Source: Deltaproteobacteria bacterium
Lineage (GTDB): Bacteria; Myxococcota_A; Polyangia; GCA-2747355
DNA: 64,000 nucleotides
Assembly: GCA_020633415.1 (NCBI GenBank)
Contig: JACKDQ010000002.1
Coordinates: 310,001-374,000, forward strand
Reading direction: 5' to 3'
Below the pieces are notes generated by a model. That model was not told the DNA's origin, ran no database searches, and worked only from the letters and a program-made list of their open reading frames with translations. The translations under genes and the position numbers were made by a program. How positions within the stretch are numbered: the first letter of the stretch is position 1; each line of letters begins with the position of its first letter. Positions 15,819 to 24,490 of the stretch are shown in pieces.

Positions 15819-17206
15819 CCGCGGGCAATGCATTCAAGACGTGGCGCCTTCGCGTGCTGATCGCGACCTGGCTCTCCTATGTGGGCTTTTACTTTTGTCG
15901 GAAGAATTTCGCGATCGCCAAGACTTCGATCCTTCAGTCGATGTCGATTTCCACATCGGCTTTAGCGCATCTATCGACCGTCTACCTGATCGCCTACATG
16001 ATCGGTCAGCTATCGACGAGCTACTTGTCACGGCATGTCTCAACGCGACGTTTGCTGCTCGGTGGGATGGCGATCAGCGGACTGGTCAACGTCGCGCTGG
16101 GTAGTTGCTATCTCGCTGGGCCGAGCGGCTATTGGCCGATGATGGCGCTGATGGCGATCAACGGGCTTTCCCAAGCCAGCGGCTGGCCAGCCAACGTCGG
16201 CGTGCTCAGCAACTGGCTCAAGCGCGATGAACGCGGCCGGGCGGTCGCCGTCTGGGCAACCTGCTATCAAATCGGTAGCATCCTCGCCAAGACCTTTGCC
16301 GCCCTAATGCTCGGTCTCGCTGGTGCAGCCTGGTCGTTTTGGGGCGCCGCTTTGGTAATGGCCGCGATCTGGATCGTATTCTATCTGTTTGAGCGCGATC
16401 GCCCCGAGGACGTCGGACTGCCAGCGATAGAAAGCGAGCAGAGCGAAGGCGCCGAGCAAGCTGCGTCGCCAACCGACCAAGAGCAAAGCGGCTGGGACCG
16501 CCAACTGATCGCGACGATCGCGATCATGGGTGCCTGCTACTTCGTCTTTAAGTTCCTGCGCTACTCGCTCGATAGTTGGGGGCCGTTGGCGATCGAGCGC
16601 CTATTCGGCGTATCCAAAGACGGTGCGGGCTACATCTCGACCGCCTTCGATTGGGTCGGCTTCTTGGGCGTACTGCTTGCCGGCTGGGTCTCCGATCGGC
16701 GTTTTCATGCTCGCCGCTACCAGACGATCTTGCTGATGACGATCGGTATGTTCGGCGCATTTGTCTTCTTGGCGCTGCTCGGCGTCAAGTCGGTCTGGCT
16801 ATTCGGCATCGGCCTTGCCGCCTGTGGGCTAATGCTGATGGGCCCTGACTCGCTGCTCTCAGGCGTCGGCGCGATCGATGTTGCCGGAAGACGCGGCGCC
16901 ACCGCTGCCGCCGGACTGATCAACGGTCTCGGATCGATCGGACCGATCTTTCAGGAGGAGCTGCTCGGCGTGATCATTGAGCGCTACGGCATGCAGGCGT
17001 CGCTATTGACGCTGATGCCGTCGCCGCGATCGGCATCGGCGGAACGCTGCACCTCGCTCGACGCTGTCGACGCGGTCTCGCCAACCTCTGACCTTGCCGG
17101 CAAAGCCGGCAACGGCGCTAAGGGACACCTGGCCCCATCAAGATCGTGTTCGGATCGACATCGTTGGGACGCAACGCCTGCTGCTTGGGCTGAGTACCAT
17201 CGATGA
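15815..17206 (+). CDS. MFS transporter, organophosphate:antiporter-like; probable C-terminal frameshift
   Basis: From ATG 15815 the frame has 463 residues and about eleven readable membrane helices. The N-terminus (LSYVGFYFCRKNFAIAK) resembles GlpT/UhpT/UhpC-type organophosphate:phosphate antiporters, and the mid-region (WDRQLIATIAIMGACYFVFK) starts the second half. After about 17010 the reading frame turns hydrophilic and runs into the 3' end of the convergent PBP gene. In the -1 frame the same bases read ADAVAAIGIGGTLHLARR and stop at TGA 17089-17091, a sensible last helix with a basic tail. A one-base deletion or sequence error near 17005-17015 is likely. No slippery heptamer is seen. The gene is translationally coupled to the HAD gene. 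Confidence 0.85.
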   Translation: MTAGNAFKTWRLRVLIATWLSYVGFYFCRKNFAIAKTSILQSMSISTSALAHLSTVYLIAYMIGQLSTSYLSRHVSTRRLLLGGMAISGLVNVALGSCYLAGPSGYWPMMALMAINGLSQASGWPANVGVLSNWLKRDERGRAVAVWATCYQIGSILAKTFAALMLGLAGAAWSFWGAALVMAAIWIVFYLFERDRPEDVGLPAIESEQSEGAEQAASPTDQEQSGWDRQLIATIAIMGACYFVFKFLRYSLDSWGPLAIERLFGVSKDGAGYISTAFDWVGFLGVLLAGWVSDRRFHARRYQTILLMTIGMFGAFVFLALLGVKSVWLFGIGLAACGLMLMGPDSLLSGVGAIDVAGRRGATAAAGLINGLGSIGPIFQEELLGVIIERYGMQASLLTLMPSPRSASAERCTSLDAVDAVSPTSDLAGKAGNGAKGHLAPSRSCSDRHRWDATPAAWAEYHR

Positions 17207-19475
17207 AGACCTCCTCGATCGCGTTGGGCTGATCCGGGCGCGCCAGCAGACCGGTATCGGGATCGATCCGTTCGACCACCACCCCGGCGGGCTGGGGAAA
17301 GGCCAGCTTGGCTGTCCCCTTGAGCACCTCGCGCATAAACCGCACCCAAATCGGCAGTGCAGCATGGGCACCGGTCTCTTTGCGGCCGAGGGTCCGCGGC
17401 CGATCAAAACCAACCCACACCGCCGCACAAATCTGTGGCGTGAAGCCGACGAACCACGCGTCCTTTTGGTCGTTGGTGGTGCCGGTCTTGCCGGCAATCG
17501 CACGCCCCAAACCGCGCGCACGCTGGGCGGTCCCTTCACGCACCACACTCTGCATCATGCTGGTCAAGACAAACGCCAGCGCCGGCGGCAACGCTTCATG
17601 CGCCGGCGGCCGCTTGACCTCGTCGTCACCGATCCGGGCGATGAAGTTTGGCGCGTGATAGCTGCCACCGTTAGCGATCGCAGCATAGGCCGCCGCCATC
17701 TCCAAAACGCTAACACTCGAACTGCCCAACGATAACGAGAGATCGTCGCTCAGTGGACTGCTGATACCGAGAGATTGCGCGATCTGTTTGACCGGTTCGA
17801 TGCCGACAGCCTTGATCAGCCGACCGGCCACGGTATTGCGCGAGCGCGCCAGAGCGACGCGCAGTCGCAACGGACCAAGGTAGTCGTTGTCGAAGTTCTT
17901 CGGCGACCAACCTTCGACGACAAAGTGAGCGTCTTCAACGATCGTCGCCGGCGTGTAGCGTTTGCTTTGTAGCGCAGCGGCGTAAACAAACGGCTTGAAC
18001 GAACTCCCTGGCTGGCGACGAGCGCGCAGTGCCCGATCAAAGCCGCCGCGCTGATATTCGTATCCCCCGACGATCGCCAACACATCGCCGCTCTTCGGTT
18101 CGATCACGATCATCGCACCCTGGGGACCGGGGTCGAACACGTACTTGCCGCCCCGAACCCTGACCGCGATCAAGTCACCAATGGCGAAACGTTTGCTGGC
18201 AACGTGTTTTTCCGGGTTATAACGCGGATCGTCGACGGCCACTTCGGCACGCGTACTTCCGAGATTCACGGTAACCGAGTCGTCGCCGTCATTGACCGCG
18301 ACGACCAAACCGCGATAGTAGCCACCGTCGACGAGTTTGCCTTGGGTGCGGGCAAGGCGCTTAACCATCGCTGCCCGTTTGCTCGGCGGCTGATGGGACA
18401 AACGGCTGCGATAGCCGTGTCGCGCATCGATCGCGCGTAGCCCCCACTGCAAAGCCTGACGAGCCGCCACTTGATACTTCGCATCGATCGTGGTCTGCAC
18501 ACGCAGACCGAGACGCGACAAGCTCTCAGCGCCAAACGCCTTGGCCAAATGGGACTGCACAACGTCGGCAATTTCTGGCGCGACGTTATAGTAGGGCCGC
18601 GAGTTGCTGGCGACGCGAATCGGTCGGTCGACAGCTTGCTTGTAGGCTGACTCGGTGATGTAGCCGCCCTTGAACATCTCCTTGAGCACGTAGCGTTGAC
18701 GGCGTTTGGCTCGCTGGGGGTGCTTGAACGGCGAAAGGCGCTCGGGCGATTGGGGTAAGCCAGCGAGCAGTGCCACTTCCGCGAGGCCGAGCTTGTCGAC
18801 GTCCCGACCGAAATAAAAGCGACTGGCTTCCTGAACGCCGTAGCGGCCGTGTCCAAGATAGATCTGGTTGAGATAGAGATGGAGAATCTGCTCCTTGGTC
18901 AACTCGGCTTCGAGGCGCCGCGCCAAGATGATCTCCTGCATTTTCCGTCGAATCGTCCGTTCGGGACTGAGCAAAAAGGTCTTAACCACCTGTTGGGTAA
19001 TCGTGCTGCCGCCCTGCGCGAATCGGCCGGCTCGCAGATTGGCGAAAAACGCCCGCAACGCGCCCATATAGTCGAGGCCACCGTGGCGAAAGAAGTCGGC
19101 GTCCTCGGCGGCGACGATCGCCTGGACCAACAGCTTGGGGATCTTGCTGTAGGCGACAACCGAGCGTCGCTGGGTCGAGAGCTCGCCGATCAACAAACCA
19201 TGACGATCATAGAGCCGCGTGACCGCTTGGGGCTCATAGCGGCGCAACGAGGCCACCGACGGCAGCTGCGGATCACGCGAGTAGTAGTAGAACAAGGACG
19301 CGATCGCCGCAGCCCCGAGAAAGCTGCCCAGCAGCGCCAGAAAGCACAGCCAGCGCAGCACGCGCGGCCAACGCGGTCGGCGGGCCACGGCCGCGCGCAT
19401 TCGCTTGCTCGGTGGACCGGTACGATCGTGTCTACGGGTTCGTTTCACGGTCTCAGTCCAACTCTGTTCGGGCAT
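17118..19475 (-). CDS. mrcA: Penicillin-binding protein 1A (bifunctional murein synthase)
   Basis: From ATG 19475 the product is 785 residues. A basic cytosolic tail precedes one membrane helix (about 41-65). The glycosyltransferase-51 domain shows VAAEDADFFRHGG with catalytic Glu124, GGSTITQQVVKTFLL, and LNQIYLGHGRYGV. The transpeptidase domain has PGSSFKPF (SxxK), SRN in RSRNTVA and AGKTGTTNDQKDAWFVGF (KTG). It polymerises and crosslinks peptidoglycan outside the inner membrane. An OB-like insertion (about 370-450) lies between the domains, as in class A PBPs of this type. The start overlaps the end of trmH by 23 bases. An in-frame extension to 19721 is trmH read in another frame. Confidence 0.95.
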   Translation of the reverse strand: MPEQSWTETVKRTRRHDRTGPPSKRMRAAVARRPRWPRVLRWLCFLALLGSFLGAAAIASLFYYYSRDPQLPSVASLRRYEPQAVTRLYDRHGLLIGELSTQRRSVVAYSKIPKLLVQAIVAAEDADFFRHGGLDYMGALRAFFANLRAGRFAQGGSTITQQVVKTFLLSPERTIRRKMQEIILARRLEAELTKEQILHLYLNQIYLGHGRYGVQEASRFYFGRDVDKLGLAEVALLAGLPQSPERLSPFKHPQRAKRRQRYVLKEMFKGGYITESAYKQAVDRPIRVASNSRPYYNVAPEIADVVQSHLAKAFGAESLSRLGLRVQTTIDAKYQVAARQALQWGLRAIDARHGYRSRLSHQPPSKRAAMVKRLARTQGKLVDGGYYRGLVVAVNDGDDSVTVNLGSTRAEVAVDDPRYNPEKHVASKRFAIGDLIAVRVRGGKYVFDPGPQGAMIVIEPKSGDVLAIVGGYEYQRGGFDRALRARRQPGSSFKPFVYAAALQSKRYTPATIVEDAHFVVEGWSPKNFDNDYLGPLRLRVALARSRNTVAGRLIKAVGIEPVKQIAQSLGISSPLSDDLSLSLGSSSVSVLEMAAAYAAIANGGSYHAPNFIARIGDDEVKRPPAHEALPPALAFVLTSMMQSVVREGTAQRARGLGRAIAGKTGTTNDQKDAWFVGFTPQICAAVWVGFDRPRTLGRKETGAHAALPIWVRFMREVLKGTAKLAFPQPAGVVVERIDPDTGLLARPDQPNAIEEVFIDGTQPKQQALRPNDVDPNTILMGPGVP

Positions 19476-20175
19476 GCGTCGAAGCGCTATTCCAGGATTG
19501 GGGCGTCTCGCCCGCCGAACATTCTGCGCGCTCAGCGAGACGCCGCCAAACGATATCCGTCGCGTGGCGCACGCTATTGACGTAGTACGCCGCCCGCAGC
19601 CGTTGTTGGACCCCCTTGGGCAAATCGCCCAGTTGACGACGGCCTCGACGCCAAGCCTGCGTCGCCTGATCGATCGCCAAGGCGGCGCTGACGGACAGGT
19701 TATAGCTCTCGCTAAGCCCATGAATTGGCAAATGAAAGCGCCCCTGACAACGATCTATCGCCGCTTGGCTCAAGCCCTGGTGCTCGTTGCCAAAACAGAG
19801 CGCAAGCGGCCGATCGGCAGCAAAAGCACAACGGTCGGGCGCACGCTCCATCTCGGGTGGCAGCGCGGCCAAGCAGACAAACCCGGCACGGCGCAAGAAG
19901 GCCAATGCGTCGGCAGTACAGCGATGCAAATAGACTTGGATCCACTTGTCGGCGTTTTGCGTGACCCGACGCGAAAAGCCTACCCACTCGTCGGCCAGCA
20001 CCACATGGACGTGCAAAAGCCCCATCGCTTCGGCACTGCGCAGTACAGCTGCCACGTTATGGGGGTCGTACGGGTTCTCGATCAGCACCGTCACGCCACC
20101 TAGCCGCTGCTTGATCGCGCGATCGATCCGTCGCCGACGCCGATCAGAAAGGTGCGGAGACAACCAGCCGATCAC
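19453..20175 (-). CDS. trmH: tRNA (guanosine-2'-O-)-methyltransferase, SpoU/TrmH family
   Basis: A 240-residue SPOUT methyltransferase. The three SpoU motifs are present: ENPYDPHNVAAVLRSAEAMG with the conserved Asn and Arg, LCFGNEHQGLS, and LPIHGLSESYNLSVSAAL. The C-terminal helical tail (GVQQRLRAAYYVNSVRHA) is characteristic of TrmH, which methylates Gm18 in the tRNA D-loop, rather than of the rRNA enzyme RlmB with its N-terminal extension. The gene precedes and slightly overlaps the PBP1A gene. TrmH versus another SpoU enzyme is a reasonable but not certain call. Confidence 0.88.
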   Translation of the reverse strand: MIGWLSPHLSDRRRRRIDRAIKQRLGGVTVLIENPYDPHNVAAVLRSAEAMGLLHVHVVLADEWVGFSRRVTQNADKWIQVYLHRCTADALAFLRRAGFVCLAALPPEMERAPDRCAFAADRPLALCFGNEHQGLSQAAIDRCQGRFHLPIHGLSESYNLSVSAALAIDQATQAWRRGRRQLGDLPKGVQQRLRAAYYVNSVRHATDIVWRRLAERAECSAGETPQSWNSASTHARTELD

Positions 20176-20246
20176 ATCGTCGACGGAAACACCCGGTAGA
20201 TCGACCGGCAGCGGATGCTCGCCATTGATGCGAAAAACCGGCAGGA

Positions 20247-20945
20247 CTAGTGCTCCAGCTGACCTTGCAAGAATCGTTCGATCGCTCCGCTGACCGCATC
20301 ATCCGCCGTCTGCTGCTCGATTCGACTGTTGCTGCAGGCGTTGCAGCTCTCACAGCCGCGAGAGGCCACCGCCGTCTCGCCCAACCATTGTCCGGCGAGA
20401 AGCTGCTCACGGATCTGGCGCTCCGAAGGTGGCTGCGGCGAACGAAACTGCTGCAACGCCAACGTAACCTCCGCCAGGCGATCGAGCTCGCTCACCCGAC
20501 GCAGGGCCTGTTCGGCATCCACTTCGCTGATCAACACGCCATGTAGACCGAGCAGCGTGATCCCACAGCGATCGATCTGCTCAGCGAGTCGACGCTCAGC
20601 ATCCGGCTCGCTACGCAGCACTATCGTCTGACTCGGTGCAACCAACAGACATTGGGGCAGCGTCAGTCCGGCTAACGCCAAGGCCTGCAGGCGCGGTGGT
20701 CGCAACTGCAGGACGGCAGACACGTGCGGATTACGGCGATAGATCGCCAAGTGCAAACGGGCGATCGGCGCAAGCTGTTCAGCAGCCGCCGCCCGATAGA
20801 TACGGGGTGCAGCATGCAATCGCGGCGCATGCAGACGACACGCGTCAGCGATCCGAGTCGACAGTGCACCGTCACCGATCGAACTCAACCCGACGCGCTC
20901 TGCGCGCTCGAGGGTCTGAACAAGAATCTCGTCGCTCTCGGACAT
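20247..20945 (-). CDS. Degenerate class II aldolase/adducin-like protein
   Basis: A 232-residue protein. SSIGDGALSTRI (21-32) resembles the GNxSxR phosphate-binding loop. LHLAIYRRNPHVSAVLQLRPP aligns with the FucA segment that normally carries the Glu and the zinc-binding HxH, and LLGLHGVLI aligns with the last zinc-binding His-Gly. By this alignment the Glu is replaced by Ile and the two HxH histidines by Gln and Arg, so aldolase chemistry is not expected. A tail after about residue 185 adds CESCNAC, a possible metal or redox site. It lies 17 bases after a PPOX-family gene, in the same minus-strand group as trmH and PBP1A. The function is unknown. Confidence 0.65.
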   Translation of the reverse strand: MSESDEILVQTLERAERVGLSSIGDGALSTRIADACRLHAPRLHAAPRIYRAAAAEQLAPIARLHLAIYRRNPHVSAVLQLRPPRLQALALAGLTLPQCLLVAPSQTIVLRSEPDAERRLAEQIDRCGITLLGLHGVLISEVDAEQALRRVSELDRLAEVTLALQQFRSPQPPSERQIREQLLAGQWLGETAVASRGCESCNACSNSRIEQQTADDAVSGAIERFLQGQLEH

Positions 20946-20962
20946 CGCGCCGCAGTGTAAAG

Positions 20963-21514
20963 TTATTCGGCGGGATCGGGCAAGCGTACCGCCGCGCCGT
21001 CGATGCTGCGCCGATTGTTGGCCTGGCGATAGGCGCGCAAACCGTCTTCACCCTTCTTTTCCGCCCAACGCAGCAGCGTGTCCCGTTGGGCGACAAAGTC
21101 CATTCGCGGAACGCCGTAACCACACGAGGTCTGTACCGAACTTACATCGACGACGATCAACTGACGCAGGCCAACGATCTGCGGAAAAGCGGTCGATAGC
21201 TGCGCAAACTCGCCGTCGGCCGGCGCCACGGCTCGTCCCCGCCCGTAGATACGCAAGATCAAAGGCTTACTGGAAAAGCTGCAAAACATCAGCGTGATTC
21301 GACCATCTTGCTGCAGGTGCGCAGCGGTTTCGTTGCCGCTACCGGTCAAATCCAGATAGCCAACCCGGTCGGGCGCGAGCACACGAAAGCTGTCGATGCC
21401 CTTGGGCGAGAGGCTGATCCGCGCGTTGACCGCGCTGGTCGCCACAAAGAACAGCGGCTGCGCACCGACAAACGCAACGTGCGCGGGCTCTAGCTGATCG
21501 AAAAACTGCGCCAT
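20963..21514 (-). CDS. Pyridoxamine 5'-phosphate oxidase-family (split-barrel) protein
   Basis: A 183-residue protein of the flavin-binding split-barrel type. VAFVGAQPLFFVATS and ISLSPKGIDSFRVL are the strands and phosphate-binding SPKG turn common in these proteins. LDLTGSGNETAAHLQQDGRITLMF and RIYGRGRAV follow. It probably binds FMN or F420 or a similar cofactor. The family includes oxidases and reductases of many substrates, so no reaction is assigned. G-rich sequence precedes the ATG. It starts the minus-strand run towards the degenerate aldolase, trmH and PBP1A, and is divergent from the SDR gene. Confidence 0.8.
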   Translation of the reverse strand: MAQFFDQLEPAHVAFVGAQPLFFVATSAVNARISLSPKGIDSFRVLAPDRVGYLDLTGSGNETAAHLQQDGRITLMFCSFSSKPLILRIYGRGRAVAPADGEFAQLSTAFPQIVGLRQLIVVDVSSVQTSCGYGVPRMDFVAQRDTLLRWAEKKGEDGLRAYRQANNRRSIDGAAVRLPDPAE

Positions 21515-21664
21515 ACGCTTTTCCCCCGATCGCGGTCAGTTGCCAAACAAGGAAGTATACGTTGGAAGCGATCAGTTTGGCGTGCTAAGAGAACGTCGTC
21601 GCTCGGCTTCGGCGCGAGGCGACCACGAGCCGCCGCCAACTGACCATCGTCCCACTGGGTTGCC

Positions 21665-22375
21665 GTGAAACGCTACAAGCCAAAGGTCTTCATCATCGGT
21701 GCGACGGGCTATACCGGCCAGCACCTGGTGCGAACGCTCTGTCAGCAGAACACCCCGACGGTCGCTCACGTTCGGCCAGACTCCCCGCGCGCCGAAGCGT
21801 GCTGCGAACGCTTTTCCAGCTGGGGTGCCCGCGTCGACCGCACGCCCTTTACCGTCGCAGCGTTGGCGTCGACCTTCGCCAGTGATCCGCCCAGCCATAT
21901 CTACTGCCTGCTCGGCACAACCCGTCGTCGGTCACGCGAGAGCGGTGGCCACGAGACTTATCAGAGCGTCGACGTCGCGCTGACAGAGACCGCGCTCGAG
22001 GCCGCAAAACTGGGCGCCGCATCGGCCCACTTGATCTACCTTTCCGCGATCGGTGCAGGCCGAACAACCTCAGCCTACCTGCGCGCCCGCACATCCGCAG
22101 AGGCGCTGATTCGGCAAAGCGGCTTGGCTTACACCGTCGTTCGCCCCTCGTTTATTAGCGGCAGCGACCGCGACGAACGACGCGTCGGCGAACGCCTCGG
22201 CGCGATCGTCACCAGCAGCGCGTTGAATCTCGTCGGTGCGCTCGGCGCCCGGAGGTTCGCTGCGCGTTATCGCCCTCGCTCGGGGGCCGAGCTGGCCCTA
22301 GGTCTGGCAACGATCGCTAAGAGTTCAACTTTTTGTAATAAAACGATTTTCGCCGACGCCCTCGACCCCACCTAG
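21665..22375 (+). CDS. Atypical SDR / NAD(P)H-binding family protein
   Basis: A 236-residue Rossmann-fold protein. VFIIGATGYTGQHLVRTL (8-25) is the GxTGxxG nucleotide-binding turn of atypical SDR or NmrA-like proteins. LIYLSAIGAGRT and YLRARTSAEALIRQSGLAYTVVRPSFISG follow, where the usual YxxxK active site is replaced by YLRARTSAE, as in atypical members. It may sense or bind NAD(P) rather than reduce a substrate. The start is GTG and no strong ribosome site is seen. The gene stands alone between a divergent PPOX gene and a T-rich intergenic segment. Confidence 0.82.
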   Translation: MKRYKPKVFIIGATGYTGQHLVRTLCQQNTPTVAHVRPDSPRAEACCERFSSWGARVDRTPFTVAALASTFASDPPSHIYCLLGTTRRRSRESGGHETYQSVDVALTETALEAAKLGAASAHLIYLSAIGAGRTTSAYLRARTSAEALIRQSGLAYTVVRPSFISGSDRDERRVGERLGAIVTSSALNLVGALGARRFAARYRPRSGAELALGLATIAKSSTFCNKTIFADALDPT

Positions 22376-22391
22376 CCCTGAACTATTTTTT

Positions 22392-22421
22392 TTGATTTTT
22401 TTATGTCTTCCTGGGTACAAA
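22392..22421 (+). promoter_or_regulatory. Possible promoter in AT-rich island
   Basis: TTGATT (22392-22397) and TACAAA (22416-22421) are 18 bases apart inside an unusually T/A-rich stretch just after the SDR stop. The sequence could equally serve as a weak T-rich end of the SDR transcript. It would drive a short transcript ending at the 22507-22551 terminator. Confidence 0.25.
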
Positions 22422-22427
22422 AAATAA

Positions 22428-22551
22428 CCCTGGAGACGATGGGATGGGTGAGCGCCCCAGTTGACGTCGCAATCACACTGGCTGGTCTATAGCTAAAGGC
22501 GGCGCTCGGCCGCTGCTTCGTTGGAGGGCGCGAAGCAGCGGCCGTTCTTTT
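22428..22551 (+). ncRNA. Candidate small RNA or short transcript ending at an intrinsic terminator
   Basis: About 120 bases between the AT-rich promoter-like island and a perfect terminator hairpin contain no credible ORF. The interval could be an independent small RNA or simply the 3' untranslated end of the SDR mRNA. There is no family match and only positional evidence. Confidence 0.25.
22507..22551 (+). terminator. Strong rho-independent terminator
   Basis: A perfect 14-bp stem (22507-22520 with 22531-22544) closes a 10-nt loop and is followed by TTCTTTTT. The polarity fits plus-strand transcription, ending the SDR transcript or a small RNA. It is the clearest intrinsic terminator in the window and also separates plus transcription from the convergent DUF4139 gene. 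Confidence 0.85.
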
Positions 22552-22552
22552 T

Positions 22553-24490
22553 CTAGCCACCCGTTTGGCGCAACTTCATTCCCACCGGACGAACGATCTC
22601 AAACGAAAACCGTAGCGTTCTTTTTTCCCGCGGGCCCAGTGTTCCCTGCCAACGAATGCGTCCCTGGCGATCGGGCGGATCCATTGCTGGATCGGCGCTG
22701 AAGCTGCCGATCTTGATCTTGCCGTTCTTCGCTGCGATCGGCACCTGGTCGAGCACTTCGCAGCGGATCGCGCGTCCACGATGATTAGCGAGCTCGATCG
22801 TCACCGTGTAGCGACTGACATCATCGTGGAAGATCACCCCCTGTTTCTTGGTGTGCTGCTGGGTGTGACGTTCGACGTTGACCTGATCGTCTACACCAAG
22901 GGGCAGCTCCAGCTCATGACCCGGCAGTGCGGTGTTGAGCCAGCTCGCGCCGGCGTACATCGAACCGAAAAACAGATTGGCGTGGCCGCGCAGGATCGGC
23001 CGACCGGTGCGGTTTACCAACTTGCCCATCACGTAGGCGCGCTTACTCTTACCGGGTACGAGGCGATGCACGGTCGTCGCTTCGAGCGTGCGGCGAAACA
23101 GTGGCACGCGCTTGCTCTGACCGTCAGACTCGACACTGTGACGACCAGGCGCCCAGAGCACGTAACGCAGTCCCTTGGCCGCGCCCGCCGGCGTATCAGC
23201 CCCGGGCTCTCGACGACGGTAGCCAAAATCAGCAAACGCGATCTGCTCGGTGGCAATGCTGCGGCGCCCCGGTGCGAGATCGATCGACGCCGAGGAAAGC
23301 TCGATGTCGCCCTTTTCTAGGCCAGCCTCGAAGCGAACCGCCCGCCGCCGGAACTGATAGGGACCCTTCTTGCCTTCATCACCGCCGCCCACCGGAGATG
23401 GACTCGCCGGCCGAATCGGCGCCGGCGCTTCGCGCTCCGCGGCCTTGTCCTGCTCATCGGCAACGCCATCGATATCCGCGGAAGCCTCCGTCGTTGGCCG
23501 CGCGTCCTCGACGACTTGTCGCAAAGCCAGCAATTCTACGGCACGGCCGCGCGTCGGCTCAGCGGGCCCACGCCAACGCTGCACCACACGCTCACCGCGG
23601 GGACGTGGGCGCGGGATAAAATCGCGCCGGCGAGCCAGCGTCCAGACCGGCAGCTCAGGCACCGTATTGAGCCGCGTCGGCAAGGCGGTGGAAAAGCGCA
23701 GTCGCGCATCGCTCCAGTCCTCGCGCGACGTTTGCGAAACGAGCGCGTAGTAGGCCAACTCAACGCGACCACTGTCGGGGCGATAGTACAAATCGTATGA
23801 CGGCCGCCAACGGCTTCCGGAGACCATGTATGAGAGCACCAGACGATGTCGACCTGCCGTCCCCTTAATGCGCGCACGCACTTGCCGCTCAGCCTGGCCG
23901 ACGGCGGCCTTGAGCAGTGGCCCCGCCTCAACCTGCAACTTGTGTAGCTGCTGCTCGAGCATCGGTCGCTTTGCCGCCAAGGCTGCTTGACGCTTGCGCA
24001 CGGCTGTAAGCCGCTGATCGATCCACTCCAAAACTCGGCGCCAGGATGCCGGATCGATCCGCGGCAAGACGTGCTTGTCGTCCTGACGGGTGTCGAAAGC
24101 GAGCCCGCGAATCCAGTCGTTCTCGCGCCGCAATACCCCAAGCTCGTCGTCGATCAGCCGACGCTCCGCGTTGATCTGCTCGATCTGCTCGCGCAAGCGC
24201 TTGGCCCGCTCGCTGCGCTCCGAGGGACCGCTCGCCCAGACCAAATCCACTCCCAAGACCGTCAGCGTCTTGGACTCGACACGCAGTGAACTTAGATCGA
24301 TGCCCTGTGGCAGATGCCCCAGGCTGACCTCAGCGGTCGAGGCTTGCACCTGTACCTCAGCGCGACGAAAAACGCGCGCACCTTCGCTGTAAACAAGCAC
24401 CGAGTCGACGGCTTCTTCTGCGCGCGCCTGCGGCTCGCCACAAACGGCAACCAGGCCAACGACGCCCAGGCTGATGATCATCCGCTTCAT
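22553..24490 (-). CDS. DUF4139 (mucoidy-inhibitor MuiA-like) secreted protein
   Basis: A 645-residue protein with a signal peptide (about 1-24, VVGLVAVCGEPQARA). The N-terminal DUF4140-like part shows VLVYSEGARVFRRAEVQV. A coiled-coil segment (about 90-210, EQINAERRLIDDELGVLRRE) precedes the DUF4139 beta-rich region starting LVLSYMVSGSRWRPSYDLYY, ending with LGPREKRTLRFSFEIVRP. An Ala/Pro/Glu-rich insertion (about 335-375) is low complexity. The family is known from MuiA but its biochemistry is unresolved. It overlaps by ATGA with a second DUF4139 gene upstream, so the two are made together and may form a heteromer in the periplasm or outer membrane. Confidence 0.85.
   Translation of the reverse strand: MKRMIISLGVVGLVAVCGEPQARAEEAVDSVLVYSEGARVFRRAEVQVQASTAEVSLGHLPQGIDLSSLRVESKTLTVLGVDLVWASGPSERSERAKRLREQIEQINAERRLIDDELGVLRRENDWIRGLAFDTRQDDKHVLPRIDPASWRRVLEWIDQRLTAVRKRQAALAAKRPMLEQQLHKLQVEAGPLLKAAVGQAERQVRARIKGTAGRHRLVLSYMVSGSRWRPSYDLYYRPDSGRVELAYYALVSQTSREDWSDARLRFSTALPTRLNTVPELPVWTLARRRDFIPRPRPRGERVVQRWRGPAEPTRGRAVELLALRQVVEDARPTTEASADIDGVADEQDKAAEREAPAPIRPASPSPVGGGDEGKKGPYQFRRRAVRFEAGLEKGDIELSSASIDLAPGRRSIATEQIAFADFGYRRREPGADTPAGAAKGLRYVLWAPGRHSVESDGQSKRVPLFRRTLEATTVHRLVPGKSKRAYVMGKLVNRTGRPILRGHANLFFGSMYAGASWLNTALPGHELELPLGVDDQVNVERHTQQHTKKQGVIFHDDVSRYTVTIELANHRGRAIRCEVLDQVPIAAKNGKIKIGSFSADPAMDPPDRQGRIRWQGTLGPREKRTLRFSFEIVRPVGMKLRQTGG

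Noticed and set aside
17000..17030. Programmed ribosomal frameshift in the transporter
   Set aside because: There is no slippery heptamer or downstream structure at the switch point, so a simple base loss or error is more likely.
19476..19721. Extended N-terminus of PBP1A
   Set aside because: The extra residues are trmH read in another frame and are not like any PBP N-terminus.
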